Shown: positions 38,748-47,804 of the stretch, piece by piece
How positions within the stretch are numbered: the first letter of the stretch is position 1
Layout of the letters: each line of letters opens with the position of its first letter
Assembly: GCA_031257015.1 (NCBI GenBank)
Contig: JAIRPK010000015.1
Coordinates: forward strand, 86,258-150,257
Reading direction: 5' to 3'
Source: Tannerellaceae bacterium
GTDB taxonomy: Bacteria > Bacteroidota > Bacteroidia > Bacteroidales > Tannerellaceae
Length of the DNA: 64,000 nucleotides
Position numbers and translations under genes: made by a program
Notes under the pieces: generated by a model
Database searches by the model: none
What the model was told of the DNA's origin: nothing
What the model saw: the letters and a program-made list of their open reading frames with translations, nothing else

Positions 38748-39668
38748 ATGGCAAAAGTATTATTAGCCACAGACAAACCATTCGCTCCCGTTGCCGTCAG
38801 CGGCATACGCGATATTATCGAAGTTGCAGGCATGGAACTCGTCCTTCTCGAAAAATATACGGAGAAGAAACAACTTCTCGATGCCGTCAAAACAGTTGAT
38901 GCCATCATCATCCGTAGCGACATCATTGACGAAGAAGTTCTCAATGCAGCATCTCGGCTAAAAATCATCGTTCGTGCCGGAGCCGGCTATGACAATATAG
39001 ATTTGGATGCCGCCACAGCACGCAACGTATGCGTAATGAACACCCCTGGTCAAAACGCCAACGCCGTCGCGGAACTCGTCTTCGGAATGCTCATTTACAA
39101 TATCCGCAACAACTTCAACGGAACATCCGGGACAGAACTCAAAGACAAAAAGCTGGGAATACTGGCCTACGGCAACGTCGGTCGTAACGTTGCTCGCATA
39201 GCCAAAGGCTTTGGCATGGATATATATGCCTACGATGCCTTCGCTTCTGCACAAATCATAGCCAATGACGGAGTTAAGGCTCTCGACTCCGCCGAAGAAC
39301 TCTTCCGCAATTGCCAAATCATCTCCCTGCATATTCCAGCTACAACGCAGACACGGAACTCCATCAACTACTCCCTCATGAACTCCATGCCCAAAGGCGC
39401 AATTATCGTCAACACCGCAAGAAAAGAAATCATCGACGAAAAAGCGCTGGCACAGATATTCGCCGACCGTAACGATTTCAAATATCTTACAGACATCCTC
39501 CCAGGCATCGACGCAGAACTCAAAGCCGCATACCCCGACAGATACCTTGCCATGCCTAAAAAAACCGGAGCGCAAACCGCCGAAGCCAATATCAACGCCG
39601 GTATAGCAGCAGCCAAACAAATCGTTGACTACATCCTTAACGGCAACCAACAATTCAGAGTGAACTAA
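38748..39668 (+). CDS. serA: D-3-phosphoglycerate dehydrogenase (short, Lys-type)
   Basis: A 306-residue 2-hydroxyacid dehydrogenase that starts the serine pathway. LAYGNVGRNVARIA binds NAD near 140, and VNTARKEIIDE carries the substrate Arg. There is no C-terminal ACT or ASB regulatory domain. At the place of the usual catalytic His (TPHIGA), the sequence reads MPKKTGAQTAEAN, so a Lys replaces His. This is the short Lys-type enzyme described for Bacteroides and Entamoeba, so it should be active. It is co-transcribed with serC and the DUF1015 gene. Confidence 0.93.
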   Translation: MAKVLLATDKPFAPVAVSGIRDIIEVAGMELVLLEKYTEKKQLLDAVKTVDAIIIRSDIIDEEVLNAASRLKIIVRAGAGYDNIDLDAATARNVCVMNTPGQNANAVAELVFGMLIYNIRNNFNGTSGTELKDKKLGILAYGNVGRNVARIAKGFGMDIYAYDAFASAQIIANDGVKALDSAEELFRNCQIISLHIPATTQTRNSINYSLMNSMPKGAIIVNTARKEIIDEKALAQIFADRNDFKYLTDILPGIDAELKAAYPDRYLAMPKKTGAQTAEANINAGIAAAKQIVDYILNGNQQFRVN

Positions 39669-39699
39669 ACGCGATAAAAAGCCCAGCCGAAAGTTAAAT

Positions 39700-40959
39700 A
39701 TGAAAATAAAACCATTCAGAGGACTGCGTCCTCCACAAGCCATCATTGAGCAAGTTGCCTCCAGGCCATACGACGTGCTCAACTCCGATGAAGCACGGAC
39801 AGAAGCCGGCGATAATGAAAAATCCCTCTATCATATCATCAAGCCTGAAATAGACTTCCCCATTGGAACAGATGAGCATGACCCATGCGTATATGCAAAA
39901 GCCGTAGAGAACTTTAACAAATTCAAAAACAACGGCTGGCTCGTCCAGGACAAAAACGAAAACTATTATATCTACGCCCAGACAATGAACGGCCGCACGC
40001 AGTACGGACTCGTCATTTGCGCAAGCGTCGAAGACTATCTTGGCGGACTGATAAAGAAGCACGAACTCACAAGGCGAGACAAAGAAGAAGATCGAATGAA
40101 GCACATCCGTGTCAACAACGCCAACATGGAACCGGTATTCTTCGCCTGCCATGACAATCCCGCCCTCGACAGCATCATCGCCAAATATGCCGAACAAAAG
40201 CCTGAATATGACTTCATCGCCCCGGATGACGGCATCCGGCATACCTTCCATATCATTGACAACCGTGCCGACATCGACCGAATAACCGAAATATTCGCCG
40301 ACATCCCGGCGATGTACATTGCCGACGGCCATCATCGTTCCGCTGCCGCAGCGCTCGTAGGAGCAGAAAAAGCACGCAACAATCCCAACCATAAAGGCGA
40401 CGAAGAATACAACTTCTTCATGGCCGTATGCTTCTCTGCATCACAGCTGACAATTCTGGATTACAACCGGCTGGTGAAAGATCTCAACGGCCTGTCTGAC
40501 GATGAGTTTATAGACCTGTTGAAAGAAAACTTTACGGTTGTCAATAAAGGAAACAGCAACTACAAGCCATCCGCCCCACACAACTTCTCTCTATACCTCT
40601 CCACTGACACCGGCGGACAATGGTATTCACTAACAGCCAAAGACGGCACATTTGATGAAACCGATCCCGCAGCATCACTCGACGTGACAATATCCTCATG
40701 CCTCATCCTCGACAGAATACTTGGAATAAAAGACCTCCGCTCGGACAAGCGAATCGACTTCGTCGGCGGAATCAGAGGCCTCGACGAATTGAAACGACGA
40801 GTCGATAGCGGAGAAATGAAGCTTGCCCTCGCATTGTACCCCGTATCAATGAATCAACTCATGGCGATAGCCGATAGCGGCAATATCATGCCGCCCAAGA
40901 CAACTTGGTTTGAACCCAAGCTACGTTCAGGTCTGGTCGTCCACGACATATTATTCTGA
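39700..40959 (+). CDS. DUF1015 family protein
   Basis: A 419-residue cytoplasmic protein of the DUF1015 family, which commonly follows serC and serA in Bacteroidota. Conserved segments: MKIKPFRGLRPP, RPYDVLN, YIADGHHRSAAA near 205 and FVGGIRGLDELKRRV near 345. The biochemical role is not established. The gene ends 40 bp before a strong terminator. Confidence 0.9.
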   Translation: MKIKPFRGLRPPQAIIEQVASRPYDVLNSDEARTEAGDNEKSLYHIIKPEIDFPIGTDEHDPCVYAKAVENFNKFKNNGWLVQDKNENYYIYAQTMNGRTQYGLVICASVEDYLGGLIKKHELTRRDKEEDRMKHIRVNNANMEPVFFACHDNPALDSIIAKYAEQKPEYDFIAPDDGIRHTFHIIDNRADIDRITEIFADIPAMYIADGHHRSAAAALVGAEKARNNPNHKGDEEYNFFMAVCFSASQLTILDYNRLVKDLNGLSDDEFIDLLKENFTVVNKGNSNYKPSAPHNFSLYLSTDTGGQWYSLTAKDGTFDETDPAASLDVTISSCLILDRILGIKDLRSDKRIDFVGGIRGLDELKRRVDSGEMKLALALYPVSMNQLMAIADSGNIMPPKTTWFEPKLRSGLVVHDILF

Positions 40960-40997
40960 GTTTTTTTATTTTTCATATTTTTGTTAATTTAAATGCC

Positions 40998-41037
40998 AAG
41001 GGGCGCTCCCATTATCTAGGAAGCGCCCCTTCTTTTT
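40998..41037 (+). terminator. Rho-independent terminator of the ser operon
   Basis: AAGGGGCGCT (40998-41007) pairs with AGCGCCCCTT (41022-41031), followed by a T-rich run (TCTTTTT). Confidence 0.85.
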
Positions 41038-41094
41038 GCAGCATCTCAAAATTATACTTATGAACGTCTAATATCTCGGCAACGGGATAGTCGC

Positions 41095-42624
41095 TTATTC
41101 ACCACAGTCGTACAACAAGACCCATGCTCCAGATGTATTGTATTCGTCCAGCTGCTTGTACCCCAGTGAATCAAGCGTGTGCTTGAAAGCTGCATGCCAG
41201 AGCTGTTTGGGGGTAAACAGCAGGAACCAGTTGCGCCCCTTACAGTCTTTTACGGAATTGACAACATCATCGTCTTTTTTATTTCGCTTCAGCCATGTCA
41301 AAGGAATGCCTTTGATATGCTCGTACTCGATGTCTTGACTGTTGATGATGTTTATGCGCTCGCTTATTGCGCCAATGTCCTTATAATATCTGTATGTGCA
41401 GAGATAATCTTTGCTAATATATACATTAATATTTTTAGCTACCTCCGTTTTTTCCATGTAGCTTATGGCAGACTTGAAATCTCTAAAGTCAATCGGGAAG
41501 TTTCGAACGGTATACAACACAAGCATCAAAACCGGAATAACACAAATCCATTTCCCTGCCTTACTCCTTTCTGCGATATACCGAATCCCAAGGGCGCATA
41601 CCATCATCATGCCGGGGAATGTATATAAAACCAGGCGTGCCCGGAAGGGATACAGATGAATGGCAGAGAGAGCCAAATGCAATACCAGCGGAAGGCACCA
41701 CAGAATCAGGCAATCAAACCGCTTGCGGTTAATCATCCATATAACACCCAGAAGATATAGCTCGCATAAGATGGTCATGAAAACCAGATGAGACTTGGCG
41801 GCGTGAATCACCATCTCAAAGCATACGGAAAACATTGAATTTAGTATAAACCCCGTCGTTGTCCTGAACGACGGATCGAACGGATTCAGGCAGAGAAAAC
41901 CATGGTTCTCCGCCCACCACTCAGTCATGAACCCTTTCAGAGGATGACCGTGAACAAATGCCGTATAATATGCCGCAAAAGCTAATGCCCAAACGGTAAA
42001 GACAATCATAAGCCGCCCAAAACCACGCTCACGACCGGCAGCAGCCTTATAGCACAAGTATATCCCCGACGTGCCCAAAATAATCGGCGATACATTCGTG
42101 AGAAAAACGGCAACAACCCCGCCTGCACACAGCCAGCAAACACGCGCTCGCTCCGACCTGTATTCCCTGAGCACCAGCCAAAAGATGCCAAGAAGAGAGA
42201 AGGCGTCAGTCATGTATTGCTTAACCTCGCTCGAATAGCGAAGGAACGTATGGCTACTCACAAAAAAAGCCAGCGCCATGGCAATATACAGCCGCCCATG
42301 CTCCTGCTTGCGGACAATCAGCACGAAGAACAGCAACGCCCCCCAATAACTGAGCAGCGGGAACAGCCGCAATCCATATTCGCTGTTCGGAATGAGCGTT
42401 GAAAACATCTTCTCCGCAAGCAGGAAAAGCGGCGGAGCCACCTGTGCATAATCGAGAGGCTTTAGCACGTCCAAAGCGCTCCGATGGATGATGTTCAGCC
42501 CCAGCAAAGCCTCGTCGCCCCAGATGCTGCGGTTGTAAATGAACTGTATCGACGAAAGGAGAATGGCGTAGAGGACAAACAATCGAATGATGTTCTTTTC
42601 ACTTGTGAAATAATTTTTTTTCAT
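41095..42624 (-). CDS. Polytopic membrane protein, GT39/ArnT-like
   Basis: A 509-residue integral membrane protein with about ten or more helices. The early motif YNRSIWGDEALLGLNI near residue 28 and the layout resemble the GT-C fold of GT39/ArnT glycosyltransferases, whose acidic residue lies in the first large loop. The soluble C-terminal part (about 390-509) is unusual. The start MKKNYFTSEKN was chosen over an upstream in-frame Met at 42687 that overlaps the previous gene. As the last gene of the pigment operon it may attach a sugar to the pigment or a lipid; this is inference. Confidence 0.65.
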   Translation of the reverse strand: MKKNYFTSEKNIIRLFVLYAILLSSIQFIYNRSIWGDEALLGLNIIHRSALDVLKPLDYAQVAPPLFLLAEKMFSTLIPNSEYGLRLFPLLSYWGALLFFVLIVRKQEHGRLYIAMALAFFVSSHTFLRYSSEVKQYMTDAFSLLGIFWLVLREYRSERARVCWLCAGGVVAVFLTNVSPIILGTSGIYLCYKAAAGRERGFGRLMIVFTVWALAFAAYYTAFVHGHPLKGFMTEWWAENHGFLCLNPFDPSFRTTTGFILNSMFSVCFEMVIHAAKSHLVFMTILCELYLLGVIWMINRKRFDCLILWCLPLVLHLALSAIHLYPFRARLVLYTFPGMMMVCALGIRYIAERSKAGKWICVIPVLMLVLYTVRNFPIDFRDFKSAISYMEKTEVAKNINVYISKDYLCTYRYYKDIGAISERINIINSQDIEYEHIKGIPLTWLKRNKKDDDVVNSVKDCKGRNWFLLFTPKQLWHAAFKHTLDSLGYKQLDEYNTSGAWVLLYDCGE

Positions 42625-42683
42625 ATTATTCTTGATTATCGTAATGTATATTAATATATGTGTCTTATGTGCGGTCGAAAAGC

Positions 42684-43829
42684 TCATTCACGACCATGCA
42701 GCCTTCGCAGCATCCGGCGGATGAACCGGGAAGGATAGCCATAAAGAATGGCAACGAAAAACATGATTGCATTAAGCATACTTATCCGTAAAAAATCCGC
42801 CGAAGCGTTATAGTGAGAAACGCGCTCCCCCTTGGGAAGATAGCTGACATCCACCTGAACGGGTATCAGCGGAATGTCCCTCCAGGCAAGGCGCAACAGA
42901 TATTCCAGCTCAGCCTCATACCTGCCGGTGAACAGCCTCATGCCGCGCATCAGGCCAATCGGATACAGGCGGTAGCCACATTGCGTATCGGGCAAGCAGC
43001 GGCCGGACTGAACGGCGAACCAGAAGTTCGATAGCCGGTTGGCGAACTTGTTTCCGGCGGGCATGTTCTCCTCATGAAAACTGCGGCTGCCGATAAGCAT
43101 GGCGGATGGGTGCGCAATGGCCGCATCAACGAAAGATGGGAGGTCGGACGCCTTGTGCTGACCGTCCGAATCAATCGTAATCGCAGAGGCATACCCCATG
43201 GAGAGCGCCGTGCATATCCCGTGTTCGAGCGCCAGGCCCTTGCCTTTGTTGCGGGCGTGAGTTACGATGGTTATGCGCCCTGAATAGCGCGATAGCAGCT
43301 GTGGAGTGCGGTCGGTCGAGCCATCATCGACGACTATTATAAATGATGTATGGCGGAGAATCTCCGGCAGTAATACTTCAAGGAAAGGAGCATGATTATA
43401 GGTGGGGATAATGACGCAAATGCCATGCTCTCTCATCCGCCCGTCAAGCGTCGGAGCATGTCGCAAGCAGATGGATAGCCGGGCAAACACCACGCCGGCT
43501 TCGCTTTCGACTGTGGTTGTGCACTTATATCCCTCGTCCGTGGTTGAGACTTTCGTAAACGTAAATTGAAGCCGGCAGCAATCGTCCGGATTAATGACCG
43601 CCAGAAACTTGACGTTGACCAGCTTACCGAGCAGCAGCGGCGCCGAGACATGCTCCTCCATAAGCTCCTTGCACATCTGTATGAGGCATACGCCTGGCGT
43701 CACGGGCAGGCCGGGGAAATGAGCCTTGTAAATGAAATGCTCCCTGTGCAGAGTAACGTGAAAGACGAACGATTGCGCCTCGCCGGCTGCATGTCGCTCG
43801 ATGTGGTAAAAGTCGTCCTTCAGCGTCAT
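42684..43829 (-). CDS. Fusion of hot-dog acyl dehydratase-like domain and GT2 glycosyltransferase
   Basis: A 381-residue protein. Residues about 1-130 are a FabZ/ApeI-like hot-dog domain with HFPGLPVTPGVCLIQM. The catalytic His is present, but the residue where FabZ has Glu is Gln. Residues about 135-350 are a family 2 glycosyltransferase: VIIPTYNHAPFLEVLL, IIVVDDGSTDRT, TIDSDGQHKASD and QCGYRLYP. The C-terminus is hydrophobic and basic and may bind the membrane. In aryl-polyene loci, dehydratase-like and glycosyl/acyltransferase genes are usually neighbours; here they are fused. The stop/start overlap with the upstream lipoprotein gene is ATGA. Confidence 0.88.
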   Translation of the reverse strand: MTLKDDFYHIERHAAGEAQSFVFHVTLHREHFIYKAHFPGLPVTPGVCLIQMCKELMEEHVSAPLLLGKLVNVKFLAVINPDDCCRLQFTFTKVSTTDEGYKCTTTVESEAGVVFARLSICLRHAPTLDGRMREHGICVIIPTYNHAPFLEVLLPEILRHTSFIIVVDDGSTDRTPQLLSRYSGRITIVTHARNKGKGLALEHGICTALSMGYASAITIDSDGQHKASDLPSFVDAAIAHPSAMLIGSRSFHEENMPAGNKFANRLSNFWFAVQSGRCLPDTQCGYRLYPIGLMRGMRLFTGRYEAELEYLLRLAWRDIPLIPVQVDVSYLPKGERVSHYNASADFLRISMLNAIMFFVAILYGYPSRFIRRMLRRLHGRE

Positions 43830-44299
43830 TGGCGAATGGGATGGAACGTATATGTTATGCGGCGGCGAGTGTTCGTCATGATGAAGCCACCGCCATGGCG
43901 ACGCTCGATTGCATGTCCTTTCGACATCCTTCCGTCATTGCCTTCGCCAAGCAGGTAGCCCAGGTCGCCCGCAACAGTGCGGCGGATGTACCATTTGTCG
44001 ATCATCGGCATCATATTGCTCAACTTGCACTTCCCCCGGCGAACGCTGAAGTCGAACATTCCCAGCCCGAATTCGTTCAGCATCCTGCCCGTCCACCCGC
44101 CTTCCGACTGCTGGAGGAAGATGATGCCGCTCATTCGTGCCTGGGGGGTAGCAATGTCCGTCTTGTAGCGTGAGAAGCGCTCGATGTGCAGGGGTTCCGT
44201 CGACTGCAGTCGCGTCTGTCCGGCGCATGAGGGGAGGAGTAGCGCAGGCGCGGTGGCGAGGCTAGTCCACAGTAAAGCGGCTATCGTCGATCTTTTCAT
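43826..44299 (-). CDS. Pigment-locus lipoprotein (DUF3261-like)
   Basis: A 157-residue protein with a lipoprotein signal (MKRSTIAALLW...LLLPSCAG). The rest is a compact beta-rich domain (ARMSGIIFLQQSEGGWTGRM, FIMTNTRRRITYTFHPIRQ). Position beside a LolA-like gene and size match the small outer-membrane lipoprotein seen in aryl-polyene loci. It overlaps the LolA-like gene by 38 bp, which is tight but plausible. The precise family was not confirmed. Confidence 0.65.
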   Translation of the reverse strand: MKRSTIAALLWTSLATAPALLLPSCAGQTRLQSTEPLHIERFSRYKTDIATPQARMSGIIFLQQSEGGWTGRMLNEFGLGMFDFSVRRGKCKLSNMMPMIDKWYIRRTVAGDLGYLLGEGNDGRMSKGHAIERRHGGGFIMTNTRRRITYTFHPIRQ

Positions 44300-44909
44300 T
44301 TATGCGCTTGTTTGTTAGCCGGATATGCGTTGCATCGCCGTTGGGTTCTTCCATGACGACAGTCTCGACGCTGTGGTCTTTACCGTCAAAGTAGAGGCGT
44401 ATGAGCGCGAACATCTTGCGGACATCCTTCTGCACAGGTGTCAGTGATACCATCCGTCGCCCGCTGCCGTCAATATAGAACCGTGGAGTGAAGCTTTTGT
44501 TGTCAGTCATTCCGCTGCCGTTCATGCTGCTAATCATTATTTTGACGATTGATTGGAAAAGGGCGTTCGAGCGGACGTCAATGACGCTACGGCCTGCCTC
44601 CGTCTGCATCGCTATCCTGTTATTATTGTAAATGAACGTATATGCGTATGGCGTCGTGTATTCCCATCGGACGCAGTTTTCGCGCCTGTAAAACATCCTC
44701 CCCGACGATTGCATTTTTTCGTTCATTATGGCTATCTCTTTCGTCTGCTCAAAGTCACATGCGAGGCTCGACAGCCGGGAGGTGGCTTCCGCGATCTGTT
44801 CCTGCATTTGCCGGCGCTGCGCGGGTGTGGCCTCCACATATTCCTGTGCAAAAACTGGGTGGAGCAGTGTGGAGGCGAGGAGTATAAACATACATGTCAG
44901 TCTCTTCAT
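44262..44909 (-). CDS. LolA-like outer-membrane lipoprotein carrier
   Basis: A 215-residue periplasmic protein with a signal peptide (MKRLTCMFILLASTLLHPVF, cleaved near AQ). LSSLACDFEQTKEI and SGRMFYRRENCVRWEYTTPY are typical of LolA-fold carriers (DFxQ and WxY-type). A LolA-like protein is a standard part of aryl-polyene loci and is thought to carry the lipid or lipoprotein across the periplasm. Confidence 0.85.
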   Translation of the reverse strand: MKRLTCMFILLASTLLHPVFAQEYVEATPAQRRQMQEQIAEATSRLSSLACDFEQTKEIAIMNEKMQSSGRMFYRRENCVRWEYTTPYAYTFIYNNNRIAMQTEAGRSVIDVRSNALFQSIVKIMISSMNGSGMTDNKSFTPRFYIDGSGRRMVSLTPVQKDVRKMFALIRLYFDGKDHSVETVVMEEPNGDATHIRLTNKRINEKIDDSRFTVD

Positions 44910-44910
44910 C

Positions 44911-45270
44911 TTATGCTTGTTTAGTTATTAATATTACGCCGGCAACGACAAGGGCAACGCCTGTCCAGCGGCTTGTAGATACGGTTTCATGAAATATGTA
45001 TACCGAGGCAATCATGCCGAAGGCATAGCTTATGCCTGTCAGCGGATATGCAACGGAGAATGGCGTTCGCTTCAGTATGTAGAGCCATAGCGCTGTGGCC
45101 GCCATCATGCTTAATCCTGAAGCAAGCAAAGGCCAGTTCGTCAGCTGTCCGAGCATCCAGCGCCATGTCATCCGGAACTCGCCTGCACGTGTAAGTCCCA
45201 GCTTTAGAAATACCTGGCCGAGGCATAGCAACATGCACTGCAACGTGGATATAAGCAGGGTTTTCAGCAT
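44911..45270 (-). CDS. Small EamA/SMR-like transporter
   Basis: A 119-residue protein with four transmembrane helices (LLISTLQCMLLCLGQVFLKL, LASGLSMMAATALWLYIL, YPLTGISYAFGMIASVYI, WTGVALVVAGVILIT). It resembles EamA/SMR-type small transporters such as the undecaprenyl-sugar flippase subunits ArnE/ArnF. With GT2 and GT-C genes next door, movement of a lipid-linked sugar is a reasonable inference. Its start overlaps the end of the preceding ketosynthase-like gene by 7 bp. Confidence 0.75.
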   Translation of the reverse strand: MLKTLLISTLQCMLLCLGQVFLKLGLTRAGEFRMTWRWMLGQLTNWPLLASGLSMMAATALWLYILKRTPFSVAYPLTGISYAFGMIASVYIFHETVSTSRWTGVALVVAGVILITKQA

Positions 45271-46367
45271 GATGACAGCAGGATTAGCGAGTGGGCGCGA
45301 TTCTCGCAGTGATTATATAGCAGTATGCGCTGTACGCCGCCATGCTCGCTGCCGGCACTGCCTCCGCCGACGGAGAGGAACGACGGGATGCGACCTTTGC
45401 TCAGGCATGTCGCCGATGCGTAAACGGCCAGCCCTGCCGACGTTCGTATTTCGCCGAATATATGCTTGTACATTAATATGTGCGTATCAGGGAAGAGTAC
45501 GCGGGCAGCCGAGCGGTATGCGGCATCATTGGCGGCATTGCCGTTAAGGCCTGTCATGACGGCATCAATGCTGCTTAATGTGCATCCTGCGCCTTCCGTC
45601 AAGCGTTGGAGGGCATCCCCCAGGCCGTCAAGCGTTGAGCCGTAATGCAGTTCGATGCCTTCTACTCGACAGAGCGGTTGCCGGTTGCCGGTATTGCCGC
45701 AGAGCATCATGCTGACTGCTGCCTCGCCGCCCATGCAACCGCTCGCCGGACCCATGTAGCCTGTGCGGCTTAACATGCTGTAATAATGAGGGGTAAGTTC
45801 GTCGTATCCGCCTACAAGCGCGGTGGTTGCCTGGCCGCGTGTGATTTGCATGTATGCGTCCATGAAGGCGCATTCGAAGGATGTTCCCTTGTGCGTATAC
45901 GTACTGTTATAGCCATGGCAGTGCGTGTCAATGGCTATCAGTGATCCAATCGTATTGTGTGTCGATTGCATGAAGGCTGTTGGTTTCAGGCAGGCCTCGC
46001 CCTCGTAGGTCATTGCTTCGAGGAAGGCTTCGGTATTCTCTACGCATCCGAAGCCTGTGCCGGTCAGGATTGCGTCCGGACATCCTGTGCCGGCGGCTTC
46101 GATAACTGAGCGCGATACGACGAGCGCACGCTTCAGCAGTTTCCCTGAGCGCCGGGAGAGCGTCGGCGGCAGATATTCCCGGTAGTCTGGATCTATAACG
46201 GGCGCCAGATGGCTGTCATGAAGTATGGGGTTGTCCATCCATTCTTCGCACAGTGGCTTCTGTATTGAAATCTGTCTTGCGTCAAGGATGTATACGGGAG
46301 ATGGCGTTGATGGCAACTGCCTTGCATCTTCTGCGTCGGGGTTGTGACGGGGACGGACTTGAGACAC
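45264..46367 (-). CDS. Ketosynthase-like protein lacking the active Cys (chain-length-factor type)
   Basis: A condensing-enzyme-fold protein of about 367 residues. VYILDARQISIQKP marks the beginning of the conserved part. Where a ketosynthase has the nucleophilic Cys, the sequence reads THKGTSFECAFMDA, with no Cys at the elbow. A later His is kept in MYKHIFGEIRTSAGL. This is the pattern of the chain-length-factor partner used in aryl polyene and type II PKS systems, acting as a heterodimer with the ketosynthase encoded just upstream. There is no ATG at the right place; a GTG at 46367 is the best start. The same frame stays open upstream through array F to 47393, so a fusion with the upstream gene after a frame change is possible. 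Confidence 0.75.
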   Translation of the reverse strand: MSQVRPRHNPDAEDARQLPSTPSPVYILDARQISIQKPLCEEWMDNPILHDSHLAPVIDPDYREYLPPTLSRRSGKLLKRALVVSRSVIEAAGTGCPDAILTGTGFGCVENTEAFLEAMTYEGEACLKPTAFMQSTHNTIGSLIAIDTHCHGYNSTYTHKGTSFECAFMDAYMQITRGQATTALVGGYDELTPHYYSMLSRTGYMGPASGCMGGEAAVSMMLCGNTGNRQPLCRVEGIELHYGSTLDGLGDALQRLTEGAGCTLSSIDAVMTGLNGNAANDAAYRSAARVLFPDTHILMYKHIFGEIRTSAGLAVYASATCLSKGRIPSFLSVGGGSAGSEHGGVQRILLYNHCENRAHSLILLSSC

Positions 46368-47800
46368 TGTCGAGCCGGCGACTGTATTGTCGTCATCCTG
46401 CGACTGGTTGTGTGTTTCGCCGCCAACCGGCGAGTTGTTGGTTGCCGACTGTGCAGTTGTTGGTTGCCGACTGTGCAGTCGTTGGTTGCCGACTGTGCAG
46501 TTGTTGGCTGCCGACTGTGCAGTCGTTGGCTGCCGACTGTGCAGTCGTTGTTCGTCGACTGGATGGTTGGCGTGCCGTCGCCTGGTTGTGGGATGGTATT
46601 GTCCTTGTTGCAGGCGGAGAAGATGAGTGTCGTGTCGTTCCCTCCGAATCCGAATGAGTTGGTGAGGATGTGGCGGAGTTTTGCCGGGCGTGCATCTGCT
46701 GGTGGTGTGAAGGGGAGTTCTGGCATGGCGATGGCCAGGTTGCGGTTGGCTGGTATGAAGCTGTGTTGCAGTGCGAGGATTGAGATGACGGCTTCGATGC
46801 TGCCTGCTGCGCTGGTTGCATGTCCTGTGTATGCTTTCGTTGAGGAGACTGGCGGCATGGCGTCGCGGAAGACTTCGACTATTGCTGTGCCTTCGCTCAG
46901 GTCGTTGTTGTCTGTGCCTGTGCCGTGTGCGTTGATGTAGTCGATGTCTGCTGGTGCGAGTCCTGCGTTTTTGAGTGCTGCGGTCATTGAGAGTCGTGCT
47001 CCTTCTCCTGTTGGTGATGAGGCTGTTTGGTGGAAAGCGTCGCATGTGTTGGCGTATCCGGCAAGTTGGCAGAGTTTTTTTGTTCCTGGTCGTTTGCTGA
47101 TTGTTTCTGTTGCTTCGATGACGAGGTATGCTGCTCCTTCGCCGAGGTTGATACCGCTTCTTTGTGCGTCGAATGGTCGGCATGGTCTTTGGTCGAGTAT
47201 CATCAGTGAGCTGAATCCGTTGAGGTGGAATCGTGTTAGGCATTCGCTTCCTCCTGCGACGACTATGTCTGCGCGGTTGTTTCGGATGAGTTCGGCTGCT
47301 TTGAGGATGGCGTTTGCTGCTGATGAGCATGCTGTTGATATTGTTTCGACGTGTGTGAAGATGCCGAAGTGGTCTGCGATTGCTTCTGTGCATGCGCCGC
47401 AGTCGTGTGTTGAGATGTAGGCGTTGCGGTCGTTATTGTTCATGAAGTCGAGATAGTATTTTTCGCTCATGTCCATGCCTCCGACGGTTGTTCCGTTGAC
47501 GAGTGCGATTCTGAGTGTTCCTTTCTCGTGCAGTTGTGCTTGCTGCAGGGCTTCTTCGATGGCAATTGCGCCCATTAGTGCTGAGCGTGTTATGGCTGTT
47601 GCTTGGGGTATTGACAGTCGTTGCATCATTTCTTGGTTGCTTAGCTGTACTTCGCCTGCGGGGTATTCTCGCCGTGATGTATCCAGCCTTGTGATGGTTG
47701 CGATGCCGGAGCGGTCGTGCAGTAGCGATTGTAGTGTTGCTGCCCGTCCTCTGCCGATGGCTGAGATGATGCCCATGCCTGTTATGAAGATGTCCTTCAT
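46193..47800 (-). CDS. Beta-ketoacyl-ACP synthase (KS), with repeat-encoded tail
   Basis: A FabF-type ketosynthase. All three catalytic residues are present: Cys in ETISTACSSAANA, His in INAHGTGTDNNDLSEG and His in AYTGHATSAAGSIEAV. The conserved protein ends around LTNSFGFGGNDTTLIFSACN (about 46600). The frame then continues for over 120 codons through array F and out of frame over the start of the next gene, stopping at 46193, so this tail is unlike any KS. It probably forms a heterodimer with the Cys-less partner downstream to elongate the aryl polyene. The start is 4 bp after the ACP stop. Confidence 0.88.
   Translation of the reverse strand: MKDIFITGMGIISAIGRGRAATLQSLLHDRSGIATITRLDTSRREYPAGEVQLSNQEMMQRLSIPQATAITRSALMGAIAIEEALQQAQLHEKGTLRIALVNGTTVGGMDMSEKYYLDFMNNNDRNAYISTHDCGACTEAIADHFGIFTHVETISTACSSAANAILKAAELIRNNRADIVVAGGSECLTRFHLNGFSSLMILDQRPCRPFDAQRSGINLGEGAAYLVIEATETISKRPGTKKLCQLAGYANTCDAFHQTASSPTGEGARLSMTAALKNAGLAPADIDYINAHGTGTDNNDLSEGTAIVEVFRDAMPPVSSTKAYTGHATSAAGSIEAVISILALQHSFIPANRNLAIAMPELPFTPPADARPAKLRHILTNSFGFGGNDTTLIFSACNKDNTIPQPGDGTPTIQSTNNDCTVGSQRLHSRQPTTAQSATNDCTVGNQQLHSRQPTTRRLAAKHTTSRRMTTIQSPARQCLKSVPVTTPTQKMQGSCHQRHLPYTSLTQDRFQYRSHCAKNGWTTPYFMTAIWRPL
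46433..46560. repeat. Array F: 22-bp tandem repeat at a ketosynthase junction
   Basis: GACTGTGCAG recurs at 46447, 46469, 46491, 46513 and 46535, every 22 bp, and a degenerate GACTGGATGG follows at 46557. Each unit has GACTG and CAGTC arms around TG. The unit has no stop in any of the three minus-strand frames. It lies between the conserved end of one ketosynthase gene (about 46600) and the start of the next (about 46367). Confidence 0.93.
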
Positions 47801-47804
47801 GTTG

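Noticed and set aside
38958..40392. Long minus-strand frames opposite serA and DUF1015 (38958-39782, 39694-40392)
   Set aside because: They are antisense shadows of well-supported genes with poor amino-acid composition.
45264..47393. 709-residue protein with Arg/His-rich N-terminal half
   Set aside because: The first half is the antisense-like off-frame reading of the KS gene and array F. Only the C-terminal part is a real domain.
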